64,000 bases of DNA from Hymenobacter negativus (lineage in GTDB: Bacteria; Bacteroidota; Bacteroidia; Cytophagales; Hymenobacteraceae): the NCBI RefSeq assembly GCF_016056375.1, contig NZ_JAEDAE010000003.1, forward strand, positions 434,001-498,000. Reading direction: 5' to 3'. Numbering within the stretch: position 1 is the first letter of the stretch; the number at the start of each line of letters is the position of its first letter. The position numbers and the translations under genes are program-made. This document shows, in pieces, positions 35,241 through 44,300 of the stretch. Under the pieces are notes generated by a model. The model saw only the letters and a list, made by a program, of their open reading frames with translations. It was not told the DNA's origin and searched no databases.

Positions 35241-35915
35241 ATGCGGCCCCGCCAAACCCTTTTGCTGGGGCTGCTGCTATTGGTGCCGGTACTGGCCTTT
35301 TTGTTCCTGTTCCGCTTCGGCAATAACCGTTACGCGCTGCCAACTTACCTGCCCGACCGTGTGGACTCCACGCAGGTTGGCGGGGAGTGGCAGCGCGATA
35401 CTGTTTTTCACCAGGTTGCCCCATTTCAGCTTCCCTCTTCCAACGGGCGCGAAGTGAGCAGTGCAGAACTAGGAAAAGGCTTGTATATCGCCCAATTCTT
35501 CGGTGTCGATGAGGCCAGTCCCCGCGTAGCTCGACAGCTCCTGCGGGTGCAGGAGAAATTCCGACACGAGCCCCGCGTGCGCCTGGTCACCTTCGTGCTG
35601 AATGGTGCCCCTAACAAAACCACCGCGCTATCCCAACTGGCCGAGCAATACGGCACCATTGCCGGCAAATGGTTTTTCCTGACTGGTGCCCCCGACACCC
35701 TTAAGCGGCTTACCCAACAGGAGTTTCGCTTGACTGCCGACCCTAAGCGCTTGCCGGGAGCCGTGTACACGGCCAACATCCCCGTTGGCCGGCTGTTGTT
35801 GGTTGACAATCAACGTCGGGTACGGGGTATTTATGATGGTACCGACGGCCGCGAAATAGACCGCTTACTCACGGAAGTGACCGTGCAGCTTTACGACTAT
35901 GAACACCCCCACTGA
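35241..35915 (+). CDS. SCO1/SenC-like protein lacking the copper ligands
   Basis: A 224-residue membrane-anchored thioredoxin-fold protein in the position usually held by SCO, the copper chaperone for CuA of subunit II. An N-terminal helix (about 5-26) anchors it. The SCO pattern can be followed: PFQLPSSNGREVSS, YIAQFFGVDE, VRLVTFVLN, WFFLTGAPDTLK and LLLVDNQRRVRGIYDGTDG. The CxxxC copper motif expected after the first beta-strand is replaced by FGVDEASPR, the protein has no cysteine at all, and the usual His before the LVD strand is absent. It therefore cannot bind copper in the known way. A structural role or loss of function are both possible. It overlaps the DUF420 gene by 17 bases. Confidence 0.82.
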   Translation: MRPRQTLLLGLLLLVPVLAFLFLFRFGNNRYALPTYLPDRVDSTQVGGEWQRDTVFHQVAPFQLPSSNGREVSSAELGKGLYIAQFFGVDEASPRVARQLLRVQEKFRHEPRVRLVTFVLNGAPNKTTALSQLAEQYGTIAGKWFFLTGAPDTLKRLTQQEFRLTADPKRLPGAVYTANIPVGRLLLVDNQRRVRGIYDGTDGREIDRLLTEVTVQLYDYEHPH

Positions 35916-36474
35916 ACAACTCCATCCGCCGGTAATGGCCCCCGGGGATTACACGCGCTACAAAATCATCCTTGGTGGCTTAGGAGTAATAGTGCCACTG
36001 CTGGTTGCGGTGCTGTTCTATTTCAAGGGCATTTTCAAGATTGATGGTGCCGATGCTTACCTGCGTATGCTGCCGGCCGTAAATGCCGGCTTGAATTCGC
36101 TGACTGCCGTGGCATTGCTGGTGGGTTTTTACTTTATCAGGCAGAAGAATGTGCTGGCTCACCGCACGGCCATGGGAACTGCCTTCGCCCTGGGCGGGCT
36201 GTTTCTACTGTCTTATGTCGCGTACCATTCGCAGGTAGAGAGCACGCATTTTGGTGGGGTTGGCGCTATTCGAACTGTTTATTTCTTCCTGCTGCTCAGC
36301 CATATCAGCCTGGCGGTAGTAACGGTTGGGCTGGTGCTATTTACGCTGTATTTTGCGCTCACGGGGCAATACACCAAGCATAAGGCCATTGCGCGCTGGA
36401 CCTTTCCGGTGTGGCTGTATGTATCGGTGACGGGTGTAATCGTGTATTTCATGATTTCGCCGTATTATACCTGA
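35899..36474 (+). CDS. DUF420 membrane protein (CtaM-like)
   Basis: A 191-residue DUF420 protein with about five transmembrane helices, a family linked to maturation of aa3-type oxidases (CtaM in Gram-positive bacteria). It carries conserved His residues in FYFIRQKNVLAHRTAM, YHSQVESTHFGG and KHKAIARWTFPVWLYVSVTG. The start overlaps the SCO-like gene by 17 bases, so translation is probably coupled. Its place in this operon supports an assembly role for the oxidase. Confidence 0.9.
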   Translation: MNTPTEQLHPPVMAPGDYTRYKIILGGLGVIVPLLVAVLFYFKGIFKIDGADAYLRMLPAVNAGLNSLTAVALLVGFYFIRQKNVLAHRTAMGTAFALGGLFLLSYVAYHSQVESTHFGGVGAIRTVYFFLLLSHISLAVVTVGLVLFTLYFALTGQYTKHKAIARWTFPVWLYVSVTGVIVYFMISPYYT

Positions 36475-36514
36475 GACTAAGAAACTTTGCTTTAATATTT
36501 ATGTTGATTTAGCT

Positions 36515-36769
36515 ATGAAAAAGCCCTTTTTTGCTGCTGCTTTTGCCCTGCTGTTAGGTGTGATGCTGAGTTTGGCCCCTTTGGCTGCCCGAGCGCAGTG
36601 CACAATGTGTAAGTCGCAGGTAGAAGCGGCCCGGCAGGAGCGCGACGATTATGATGTGGCCGGCCTCAACAAGGGCATCGTGTACATGATGACGGTGCCC
36701 TATATCCTCATGGGTGCGGTAGGCTATTTCTGGTACCGTCGCACCCATCCCAAGATGGCCAAGGCTTAG
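36515..36769 (+). CDS. Small exported membrane protein with a CxxC motif
   Basis: An 84-residue protein with a signal peptide (about 1-28, ending in ARAQ). A CTMC motif at residues 29-32 lies immediately after the cleavage site. A charged segment and one transmembrane helix (about 55-75) follow, with a basic C-terminus. I do not recognise a named family. The location right after the SCO-like and DUF420 genes, and the exposed cysteine pair, suggest a thiol or metal function in oxidase assembly; this is inference. Its stop codon shares a base with the next start. Confidence 0.78.
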   Translation: MKKPFFAAAFALLLGVMLSLAPLAARAQCTMCKSQVEAARQERDDYDVAGLNKGIVYMMTVPYILMGAVGYFWYRRTHPKMAKA

Positions 36770-37173
36770 TGAAGCAGCCCGATACGGCTATTCCATCTAC
36801 GGGCCGGGCATTGCTGGCCTTGCGTTGTCCGCGCTGCCATACGGGTAAGCTGTTTACGCACCCGGCGCTGAGCACCAGTTTTATGGAAATACCCGAAGCC
36901 TGCCCGGTTTGCCAGCAGACCTACGAGCCGGAGCCGGGTTTTTACTATGGCGCGATGTATATCAGCTCGGGGTTCTCAACGGGAGTGCTGCTGGGAATTG
37001 GGTTTCTGCTGTATTATTTCGCCAACGACCCGCCGCTGTGGGTGTATGTGGCAACGGTGGCTGCCGCCGTGCTGGCCATAACGCCGATGCTATTTCGCTA
37101 CTCGCGGGCGGTGATGCTCTACGGATTTGGTGGTGCACGCTTTGACCCGCGTTACTTAAATCGGTATAAATAA
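36769..37173 (+). CDS. DUF983 zinc-ribbon membrane protein
   Basis: A 134-residue DUF983 protein. It begins with GTG at 36769, overlapping the previous stop codon by one base. Two CxxC pairs (CPRC and CPVC) form a probable zinc ribbon at about 20-47, followed by YEPEPGFYYGAMYISSGF, the family signature. Two transmembrane helices (about 64-84 and 88-106) and the C-terminal GGARFDPRYL follow. DUF983 proteins often accompany oxidase genes, but their role is unknown. It is the last gene of the oxidase assembly operon and is followed by a terminator. Confidence 0.9.
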   Translation: MKQPDTAIPSTGRALLALRCPRCHTGKLFTHPALSTSFMEIPEACPVCQQTYEPEPGFYYGAMYISSGFSTGVLLGIGFLLYYFANDPPLWVYVATVAAAVLAITPMLFRYSRAVMLYGFGGARFDPRYLNRYK

Positions 37174-37192
37174 AAGGATTGAGAATTTTGGA

Positions 37193-37218
37193 AATGCTGC
37201 CAATGGCAGCATTTTTTA
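37193..37218 (+). terminator. Terminator after the DUF983 gene
   Basis: Arms AATGCTGCC (37193-37201) and GGCAGCATT (37205-37213) form a perfect stem with a 3-base loop, followed by a T-run. Confidence 0.85.
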
Positions 37219-37306
37219 TTAGGCTTGGATTTTGCGGGTTGCTTAGACAGGGGCCATTTCGAGCCGGGGATTTCATTTAGGTAATGCTTGCCTCGGCGAT
37301 AGGCTT

Positions 37307-40300
37307 TTGTGGCGAGGTATCGTGCTTATTTTGGGGCCGCCTACGCTTCGCCGGATTAACGATTTCATTTTCTCTTTTTTGCGTCAGCTTCCTTTTTTTG
37401 GCTCATCCGTAAAGCAAGCTTCCTCATGGCGACGACTGCCCTGGCTGTTGCTGCTGTGGGCTGTATTGTGCTTTGTAGGGGGATACCTGGCCAGCCGCTA
37501 CGCGCAAACCCCGGGCGTTGTGCAACGCACCGATGTAGCCCGCCTGCAGCATTTGGTGCGCAACGCTGAGGCTACGGCCCGCCGGGAGGTCGATACCGTA
37601 GCCGCCGAGTTGCCTCGCGGTGGCTACAGCTTTCAAAAGCTGATTGCGCAGACGACGTACCCCACCTGCATATTGGAGAACGGGGCGCTGCGCTATTGGT
37701 CCGATGCTACCCTGCGGCCCGAAGCGGAGGCCGCCGGCACCGCTTCCGAGCGACTGGTGGAAACATCCTTGGGGAGTTTTCTGCAACTGCGCCGCCTGGC
37801 CGGCCGGTATCTCATTCTGGTTTATCTACCGCTGGAGCGGCACTACGACATCAGCAATCGGTACCTGCGGGAGGGAGGCGAGCAGGCGCTGTTCAGGGGC
37901 ATGGAGCTAAAGGTAGTAGCAGATAGCGCCGCCGAAGGACCGGCCCGGTTTGATGCGCCCGATGGACATTACCTGTTTTCCATCAGGCGCTTACAACCGA
38001 ATCCACTCACGGGACAATATGTGCCGCTGGGGCTGCTGGCACTTGGAAGCCTGCTGTATGCCGCGGGGTGGCTGCTACTGGCGTGGCGCTGGTGGGGAGC
38101 GGGCCGGCCAATGGCTTCCGTGGTTGCCCTGGTAGTGCCGTTGGTGGTGTTGCGGGCACTGCTGCTGTACCTGGGGTTGCCGTATTCATTCATTGAGTTG
38201 CCATTATTCGACCCGCGCGTGTACGCGGCGGCGTGGTGGGCGCCCTCGCTGGGCGACTTGATGCTCGACTCCCTACTGGCTTTGCTGGTAGCTGTGGGAA
38301 GCGTGGCCTTATGGCGGCATTTTCAGGTGCCGCTACGGCTGCGGGCACCGCAGACTCTTGGCCGGCAGGTGATGGCCGCAGTACTGGTGGGGGGCGCTTT
38401 TTGTGGGTGGCTGGGGCTATTATTCAGCTATTACACTTCGGTCTTTGGCAGTTCTCAGCTGAGCCTCGATGTAAGCCGGAGCGTGCAGATTACGGGATTT
38501 TGGGTAGTGCTGGCGCTGGCGGTGCTGCTGCACACGGCCGCATGGCTGGTGGGACTATTCGGCCTGACGCAGCTGGCGGGGGCCCTGTTGCAGCACGTGC
38601 CGCGCCGGCTGCTGCTGTTGGCCCCCGCATTGGCTACACTGCCGGTGCTGGGGGCAGGGCTGGCCCTGGGGCAACCGTGGTTGCTGCTCCTGGGCGTTTT
38701 GCTGTTGTTCGCCGCGCTGGTGCGGGCCGTGAACCTGCGGGCGATACCGACCACCAGCAACTACCAGTCCTCGGTGCTGCTGGTGCTGCTGCTGGCCCTC
38801 ACGTCGGCCACCGGGGCGTTAGCGCTGTATTCCCGTTTCGAAAAACAGGTGCTGGTTGATAAGCAACGACTGGCTGGAAATCTTCTGGTTGATAATGATT
38901 TTCAGGGAGAATATCTGCTAAGTGAGCAGATGCACAAAATCGCGCGTGACCCGTTTGTGCGGCGGTCGCTCACCGCTGCTTTTGGGCGGCCCGAAGCGGT
39001 GCGTGAGCGCATTGCCCGCCAATACCTGAGCGACTACTTCGACAAGTACGAAAGCACCATCACGCTGTATGACGCGGCTGGTGACCCAATAGGCGCCCCC
39101 AAAGGCACGCCCAGCCTGCGCGAAGCCCGCGCGGCCACGGCGCGCCAGGCCACGCCCACCGGGCAGGCCGGTGTTTTCCTGGTGAAGTCCGATAACCCTT
39201 TTGGCTCGCGGCGCTATGTGGCGCACATCACCGTGCCGGGGCAGCGCGTGAGTGGCATTGGCCTGCCCATTGGGTCGGTGCGGGTGGAGTTAACGCTCAA
39301 AAAACTTACCTCCTACAGCGTGCTGCCGGAACTACTGGTGGACCAGAAGTTCTTCGAGCCCGGCCTAGCTACTGAACTGAGCTACGCTGGTTACAACCAC
39401 GGCCGACTGGTGTACAGCGAAGGCGATTTTGACTACGCCAACCGCCTGCCCACGGCCTTGCTGGCCGAGCCCCGCCTTTATACTACGGGCCTCACACGCA
39501 GAGCTTTTCACCATTTTGCCGTGCGCGGGTCGCTGGACCGGACGGTGGTCGTCACTACGGCTACCTACTCGCTTGGCGACTGGCTGGCCAACTTTTCATT
39601 TCAGTTTTTGCTGTCGACGTTTTTCTGGCTATTGCTGGGCGGCGTAGGGTTGCTGATACGCGGCCGGGCGTTGCCCCGGCTCAACTTCAGCACGCGCATC
39701 CAGCTGCTGCTGAATGTGGGCATTGTGGTGCCGCTGCTGGTGGTGAGCGTGGCCACGGCCAGCCAGCTCATCGATTCCTATAAGCGCGACCTGGCCCGCA
39801 CCTACGAGCGGCGTGGGCAACTGGCATTGGAAAGCCTGCGCCGTCAGCGCCACTTACTATCCGACAGCACGGCCCGGCCCACCCTGGCCGCGCTGGTCAA
39901 GAACGTGGCGGCCCTTACCGAAACCGACCTCAATCTCTACGATGCCCACGGGGAGCTGTTGGCCAGCAGTCAGCCCCTCATTTTCGATGCCGGCCTGCTG
40001 GGGCCGCTGGTGAACCCGCAGGCCATGGTGGCGCTGCGCGAGCGCAACCGGCCCCGCGCCCTGCTCACGGAGCGGGCAGGTTCGCTGTCGTTCAATTCCT
40101 TATACTTGCCAGTACGGTCAGGTGCGGGCGAAAAAGTGGTGGCCGACTTGGCGGGCCACGCCCTGGGGCATGGGCTGACAGGAGCAACCGCTGATAAGGC
40201 AGTGAAATATTCAGTCAACTCGCCATTTGATGACGATGATGGGTCGTCGGCCGACGAAATAGACATGCCGACGGGGCCGATTCTGGGGTATGTGGGCATT

Positions 40301-41284
40301 CCGTTCTTCGACTCGGAAAAGGCGCTGAATACCAAGCTGACGGAGTTGTTTACAACGATTCTGAACATCTTCACCCTGATGTTTCTGCTGTTTCTGGGGC
40401 TGGCGTATGTGGCGGCGCGGCAGCTCACGGCCCCGCTCAAGCTCATTACCGAAAAGCTTACCCAAACCACGCTTACCGGCGAAAACGAATTGCTGGACTA
40501 CCGCAGCTCCGACGACGAAATCGGCCTGCTGGTGCGCGAGTACAACGCCATGCTTACCAAGCTGGAAGCCAGCAAGCGCGAGCTGGCCGCCCAGGAAAAG
40601 GAGGCGGCCTGGCGCGAAATGGCTCGGCAGGTGGCCCACGAAATCAAAAACCCGCTCACGCCGATGAAGCTGAGCCTGCAGTTCCTGCAAAAAGCCATTG
40701 CCGAGCGCCGGCCCAACGCCGAGGAGCTTATCGGCCGCATCAGCCAGACGCTCATCACCCAGATTGACGTGCTTAGCGACATTGCCACCAGCTTCAGCAC
40801 CTTTACCAACCTGCCCACCATGCGCCCCGAACGCTTGGACGTAGCCGCCGTGCTGCGCCGCTGCGCCGGCTTGCACCAGCCCGATACCGACGACGGCGCG
40901 CTGGCCCTGCACCTGCCGCCCGATGCTGAAACCGGCCGCTACGTGGTATTTGCCGACGAAAACCTGCTGGTGCGCACCTTCAACAACCTGCTGATAAACG
41001 CCCGCCAGGCCGTGCCCGAAGGCCGCGCTCCGCACATCGACGTGAGCCTGGAACCAGTGGACGGCAAAGGCGTGCGGGTAGCCATCCGCGACAACGGCGC
41101 GGGTATCCCGGAGGACGTGCGCGAGAAAGTCTTCGTGCCCAATTTCACCACCAAGGCCAGCGGCTCGGGCATTGGGCTGGCGGTGGCCAAGCGCGGCATT
41201 GAGAGCGCCGGGGGCAAAATATGGTTTGAAACCGAAGTGGGGGAGGGGACGGACTTTTTTATTGAGCTGCCGCTGGCCGGGTAA
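37307..41284 (+). CDS. Large NtrY-like membrane sensor histidine kinase
   Basis: A very large sensor kinase of up to 1325 residues. A first transmembrane helix (about 45-65) and an extracytoplasmic domain (about 70-220) are followed by a block of about eight hydrophobic segments (about 220-510). A second extracytoplasmic domain (about 520-760) and a helix near 765-790 come next, then further sensor regions and a helix near 1010-1035. The cytoplasmic end has a HAMP-like linker, the phosphorylation helix REMARQVAHEIKNPLTPMKL with His1111, the N-box NNLLINARQAV, and G-boxes DNGAGIP and GSGIGLAVAKRG. The start is uncertain: TTG 37307 is the longest option, GTG 37322 and TTG 37379 are alternatives, and no ATG is available before the first helix. 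No response regulator gene lies beside it. Confidence 0.9.
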   Translation: MWRGIVLILGPPTLRRINDFIFSFLRQLPFFGSSVKQASSWRRLPWLLLLWAVLCFVGGYLASRYAQTPGVVQRTDVARLQHLVRNAEATARREVDTVAAELPRGGYSFQKLIAQTTYPTCILENGALRYWSDATLRPEAEAAGTASERLVETSLGSFLQLRRLAGRYLILVYLPLERHYDISNRYLREGGEQALFRGMELKVVADSAAEGPARFDAPDGHYLFSIRRLQPNPLTGQYVPLGLLALGSLLYAAGWLLLAWRWWGAGRPMASVVALVVPLVVLRALLLYLGLPYSFIELPLFDPRVYAAAWWAPSLGDLMLDSLLALLVAVGSVALWRHFQVPLRLRAPQTLGRQVMAAVLVGGAFCGWLGLLFSYYTSVFGSSQLSLDVSRSVQITGFWVVLALAVLLHTAAWLVGLFGLTQLAGALLQHVPRRLLLLAPALATLPVLGAGLALGQPWLLLLGVLLLFAALVRAVNLRAIPTTSNYQSSVLLVLLLALTSATGALALYSRFEKQVLVDKQRLAGNLLVDNDFQGEYLLSEQMHKIARDPFVRRSLTAAFGRPEAVRERIARQYLSDYFDKYESTITLYDAAGDPIGAPKGTPSLREARAATARQATPTGQAGVFLVKSDNPFGSRRYVAHITVPGQRVSGIGLPIGSVRVELTLKKLTSYSVLPELLVDQKFFEPGLATELSYAGYNHGRLVYSEGDFDYANRLPTALLAEPRLYTTGLTRRAFHHFAVRGSLDRTVVVTTATYSLGDWLANFSFQFLLSTFFWLLLGGVGLLIRGRALPRLNFSTRIQLLLNVGIVVPLLVVSVATASQLIDSYKRDLARTYERRGQLALESLRRQRHLLSDSTARPTLAALVKNVAALTETDLNLYDAHGELLASSQPLIFDAGLLGPLVNPQAMVALRERNRPRALLTERAGSLSFNSLYLPVRSGAGEKVVADLAGHALGHGLTGATADKAVKYSVNSPFDDDDGSSADEIDMPTGPILGYVGIPFFDSEKALNTKLTELFTTILNIFTLMFLLFLGLAYVAARQLTAPLKLITEKLTQTTLTGENELLDYRSSDDEIGLLVREYNAMLTKLEASKRELAAQEKEAAWREMARQVAHEIKNPLTPMKLSLQFLQKAIAERRPNAEELIGRISQTLITQIDVLSDIATSFSTFTNLPTMRPERLDVAAVLRRCAGLHQPDTDDGALALHLPPDAETGRYVVFADENLLVRTFNNLLINARQAVPEGRAPHIDVSLEPVDGKGVRVAIRDNGAGIPEDVREKVFVPNFTTKASGSGIGLAVAKRGIESAGGKIWFETEVGEGTDFFIELPLAG

Positions 41285-41359
41285 AACAGCCCAAGCGCCA
41301 CCGCGACGGCACGAAATCCCCGGTTCGTGTCGTTACCTGCCAAACCCGACCTTTACCGA

Positions 41360-44300
41360 ATGATTCGTCGTTTACGCCTGTGCTTCCCCCTGGTGGGCCT
41401 GCTCGTCGCGGCGCTATTCATGGGTAGGCAAGATGCGCGGGCGCAGGCGCGGTCGTACCCGGCAGGGCCCATCAAAACCGGAGAAGCGCCGCCCAGTACC
41501 CGGCGCTGCCGCTGGGTGCGCCTCGCGCCGGGCCGTGATACGACCAGCTTTGCGCTGCCGGATTCGCTCACGGTGGTGCCCTCGTCGGTAGTTATCAACG
41601 GGCGCGGCGCGGATTATGACGGGCGCACCGACCGCTACCGCTGGGTGCGCGCCGCGCCGCGTGACAGCAGCGGCGTACCTCGACCCGATTCCATTCTGGT
41701 GTGCTACCGGGTGCTGCCGCTGCGCCTCACAGCGGCCCGCTTCCGACGGCCGCGCAGCCTGATGGACAGCCTGGGTTTTCGGCAGGTGATTTCCCGGTTC
41801 GAGGATTTCTCGGTAAAGGAGCAGATTCTGAACACACCGGGCGTGAGCAAAACGGGTAATCTGAGCCGGGGCCTAAGCTTTGGCAACACCCAGAACGTGT
41901 TTGTGAACTCGGCTCTGAACCTGCAATTGGAGGGACAACTGGCCGAAAATATTCACCTCACGGCCGCTATTTCGGACCAGAACGTGCCCTTCCAGCCTGA
42001 GGGCAACACCCAGCAGCTGCAGCAGTTCGACAAAATCTACATCACCCTCACAAACCCCAACTGGAACCTGACGGCCGGCGACGTGGTGCTGCGCAACAAG
42101 CCCGACTACTTCCTGCGCTACTACAAAAACATCCAGGGCGCGGCCGTGGAGGCCAACTTCGGTCCGCCGATGGTGGGGCTGAGCGGCTTCGGGGCCGCGC
42201 CGGGCGTGGCCAACGCGGTGTTTCTGAACGGCGTGGCGGGGCAGGTGCCGGGCGGGGCGGTCGGGCCGTCGCCGGCTACCCTCAACCCGCCGGCCATCAG
42301 CCAGCCCCAACTCACGGACCCCAACCGGCTGCCGGGAGTGGGAAGCGGGGAGCGGGGAGTGAGCACGGTGACGGTGGTCGACGGCGGGGACACTTCCCGC
42401 TCCCCGCTCCGCGCTCCCAAAAAGTGGCGCTCGTCGACGTCGGTGGCGGGCGGAGTGGCGAAGGGCAAGTTTGCCAGCATCCAGGTGCCGCCCATCGAGA
42501 ACGTGCAGGGGCCGTACCGGCTGAACGGGCCGAACGGCGAACAATTCATCATTGTGCTGGCCAATTCGGAGCGGGTGTACCTGGATGGCCGGCTGCAGAC
42601 CCGGGGCTTCGATGCCGACTACACCATCGACTACAACCTGGCCGAAGTCACGTTTACGCCGCGCCACCTCATCACCCGCAACTCACGCATCCGGATTGAT
42701 TTCGAGTATTCGGACCTCAACTATTCCCGCTCGCTGGTGGCTGCCAGCCACTACCAGCAGCTGGGCCGCCTGAGCGTGCACGGCAATTTCTACCAGGAAG
42801 CCGACAACCCCGACAACGCCCCCAACCTCAACCTGAACGACACGCTGCGCGCTGCTCTGCGCCGGGCCGGCAACGTGGCCGTGGCCACCGCCACCGGCGG
42901 CGACTCAGTGGCCTACGACCGCCGCATTGTGCAGTACCACCGCGAGCTGCGGCTGGTGGGCAGCCAGCGTGTGCCGGTGTTCACCTACGTAGGGGCCGAT
43001 TCGCCGATTGACTCGCTGCGTGGCTCCTACACGGTGCGCTTTACCGACGTGGGGCAGGGCAACGGCGACTACGCGCGCAGCACCAACCCGCGCTTCCTTA
43101 CCACCAACGGCACCGTGTATGAATACTTGGGGCCGGGTCTGGGCCGTTACCGCCCGGTGCGCCTCATCCCTACGCCGCTGCTGAAGCAGCTGGCGACGGC
43201 CGGCCTCAGCTATCAGCTGGACAGCAGCACGACGGTATTCGTGGACGTGGCCCGCTCGCGTCTCGACCGCAACCGCTTCTCCTCGGAGAGCGACCAGGAC
43301 GGGGCCATGCACGTGGGCTATACCGTGCAGGACCGCCGCCTGCCCGCCGCACTGGCCAACGGGGTTTTGAAGGATTACCGCCTCCGCTCGACGCTGGATT
43401 ACGAGTACACCGGCAAGCGCTTTTCGCCGATAGACCGCTACCGCGACATTGAATTTGACCGCAACTGGAGCAACGTGAGCACTACGGCCACCACCGGCAC
43501 TACGCCGGTGGCGCGGGAGGATAATATCTTCAATTTCAGCGTAGGGGCTAATAAGGATGCGAACAACGGAGTGAACTACCGCCTGAGCCGCCGCTTCCGG
43601 CCGGGCGAGGTGAACGGCCTGCAGCACTGGCTGGACGCGGCCCAGAAAGTGGGCAACCTGGAGATGCGCGGCTCGCTGTTTCTGCTGAATTCGGATGCCG
43701 GGCGCTTCCACTCCAACTGGGCGCGGGGCGAGGCCACGGGGCGCTTCGTGGGCGGCCGCATCGTGCCCGGCTATACCTACCGGTTCGATAAAAACCGCGT
43801 CACGTCGGCCACCACCGACACCATTCGCTCGGCCAACTACTTCGATGAGCACGACGTGTTTATCCAGAGCCGCGACTCGGCCCACACCCAGTTCCGCCTC
43901 GACTACGCCTACCGCCGCGACCAAACCCCCAACCGCGAGCAAACCGCTCTGCAACGGCGCGGCACCGCCCAAACCTGGCAGGGCACGCTGGCTTCGCGCC
44001 TGGGCAAAACCCAGGACATTCGGGTGCTGGGCACCTACCGCGACCTCGACTCCCTGGGCCTGGCCCGCAACCGCACGGTGCTGGGCCAGGTGTTCTACAA
44101 CGCCGGCCTGCTCCAAAACCAGATTCGCTCCGAGCTGAACTACAGCGTGGCCACCGGCCGCGAGCTCAAGCGCGACTACTCGTTTCTGGCCGTGCCGGCC
44201 GGGCAGGGCACGCACTACTACGCCGGCGACCTCAACGGCAACGGCCGCGAGGACAAAGACGAGTTTTTTGAGGCCCAGACGCCGGATGCGCAGTACCGTA

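Noticed and set aside
35241-35915. Frameshift or sequencing error removing the SCO cysteines
   Set aside because: The frame is continuous and the surrounding SCO pattern aligns without a gap; the missing ligands lie at two separate places.
42334-42418. CRISPR-like repeats
   Set aside because: The units are contiguous 7-mers in two inverted arms, without spacers of constant length. No cas genes are present anywhere in the window.
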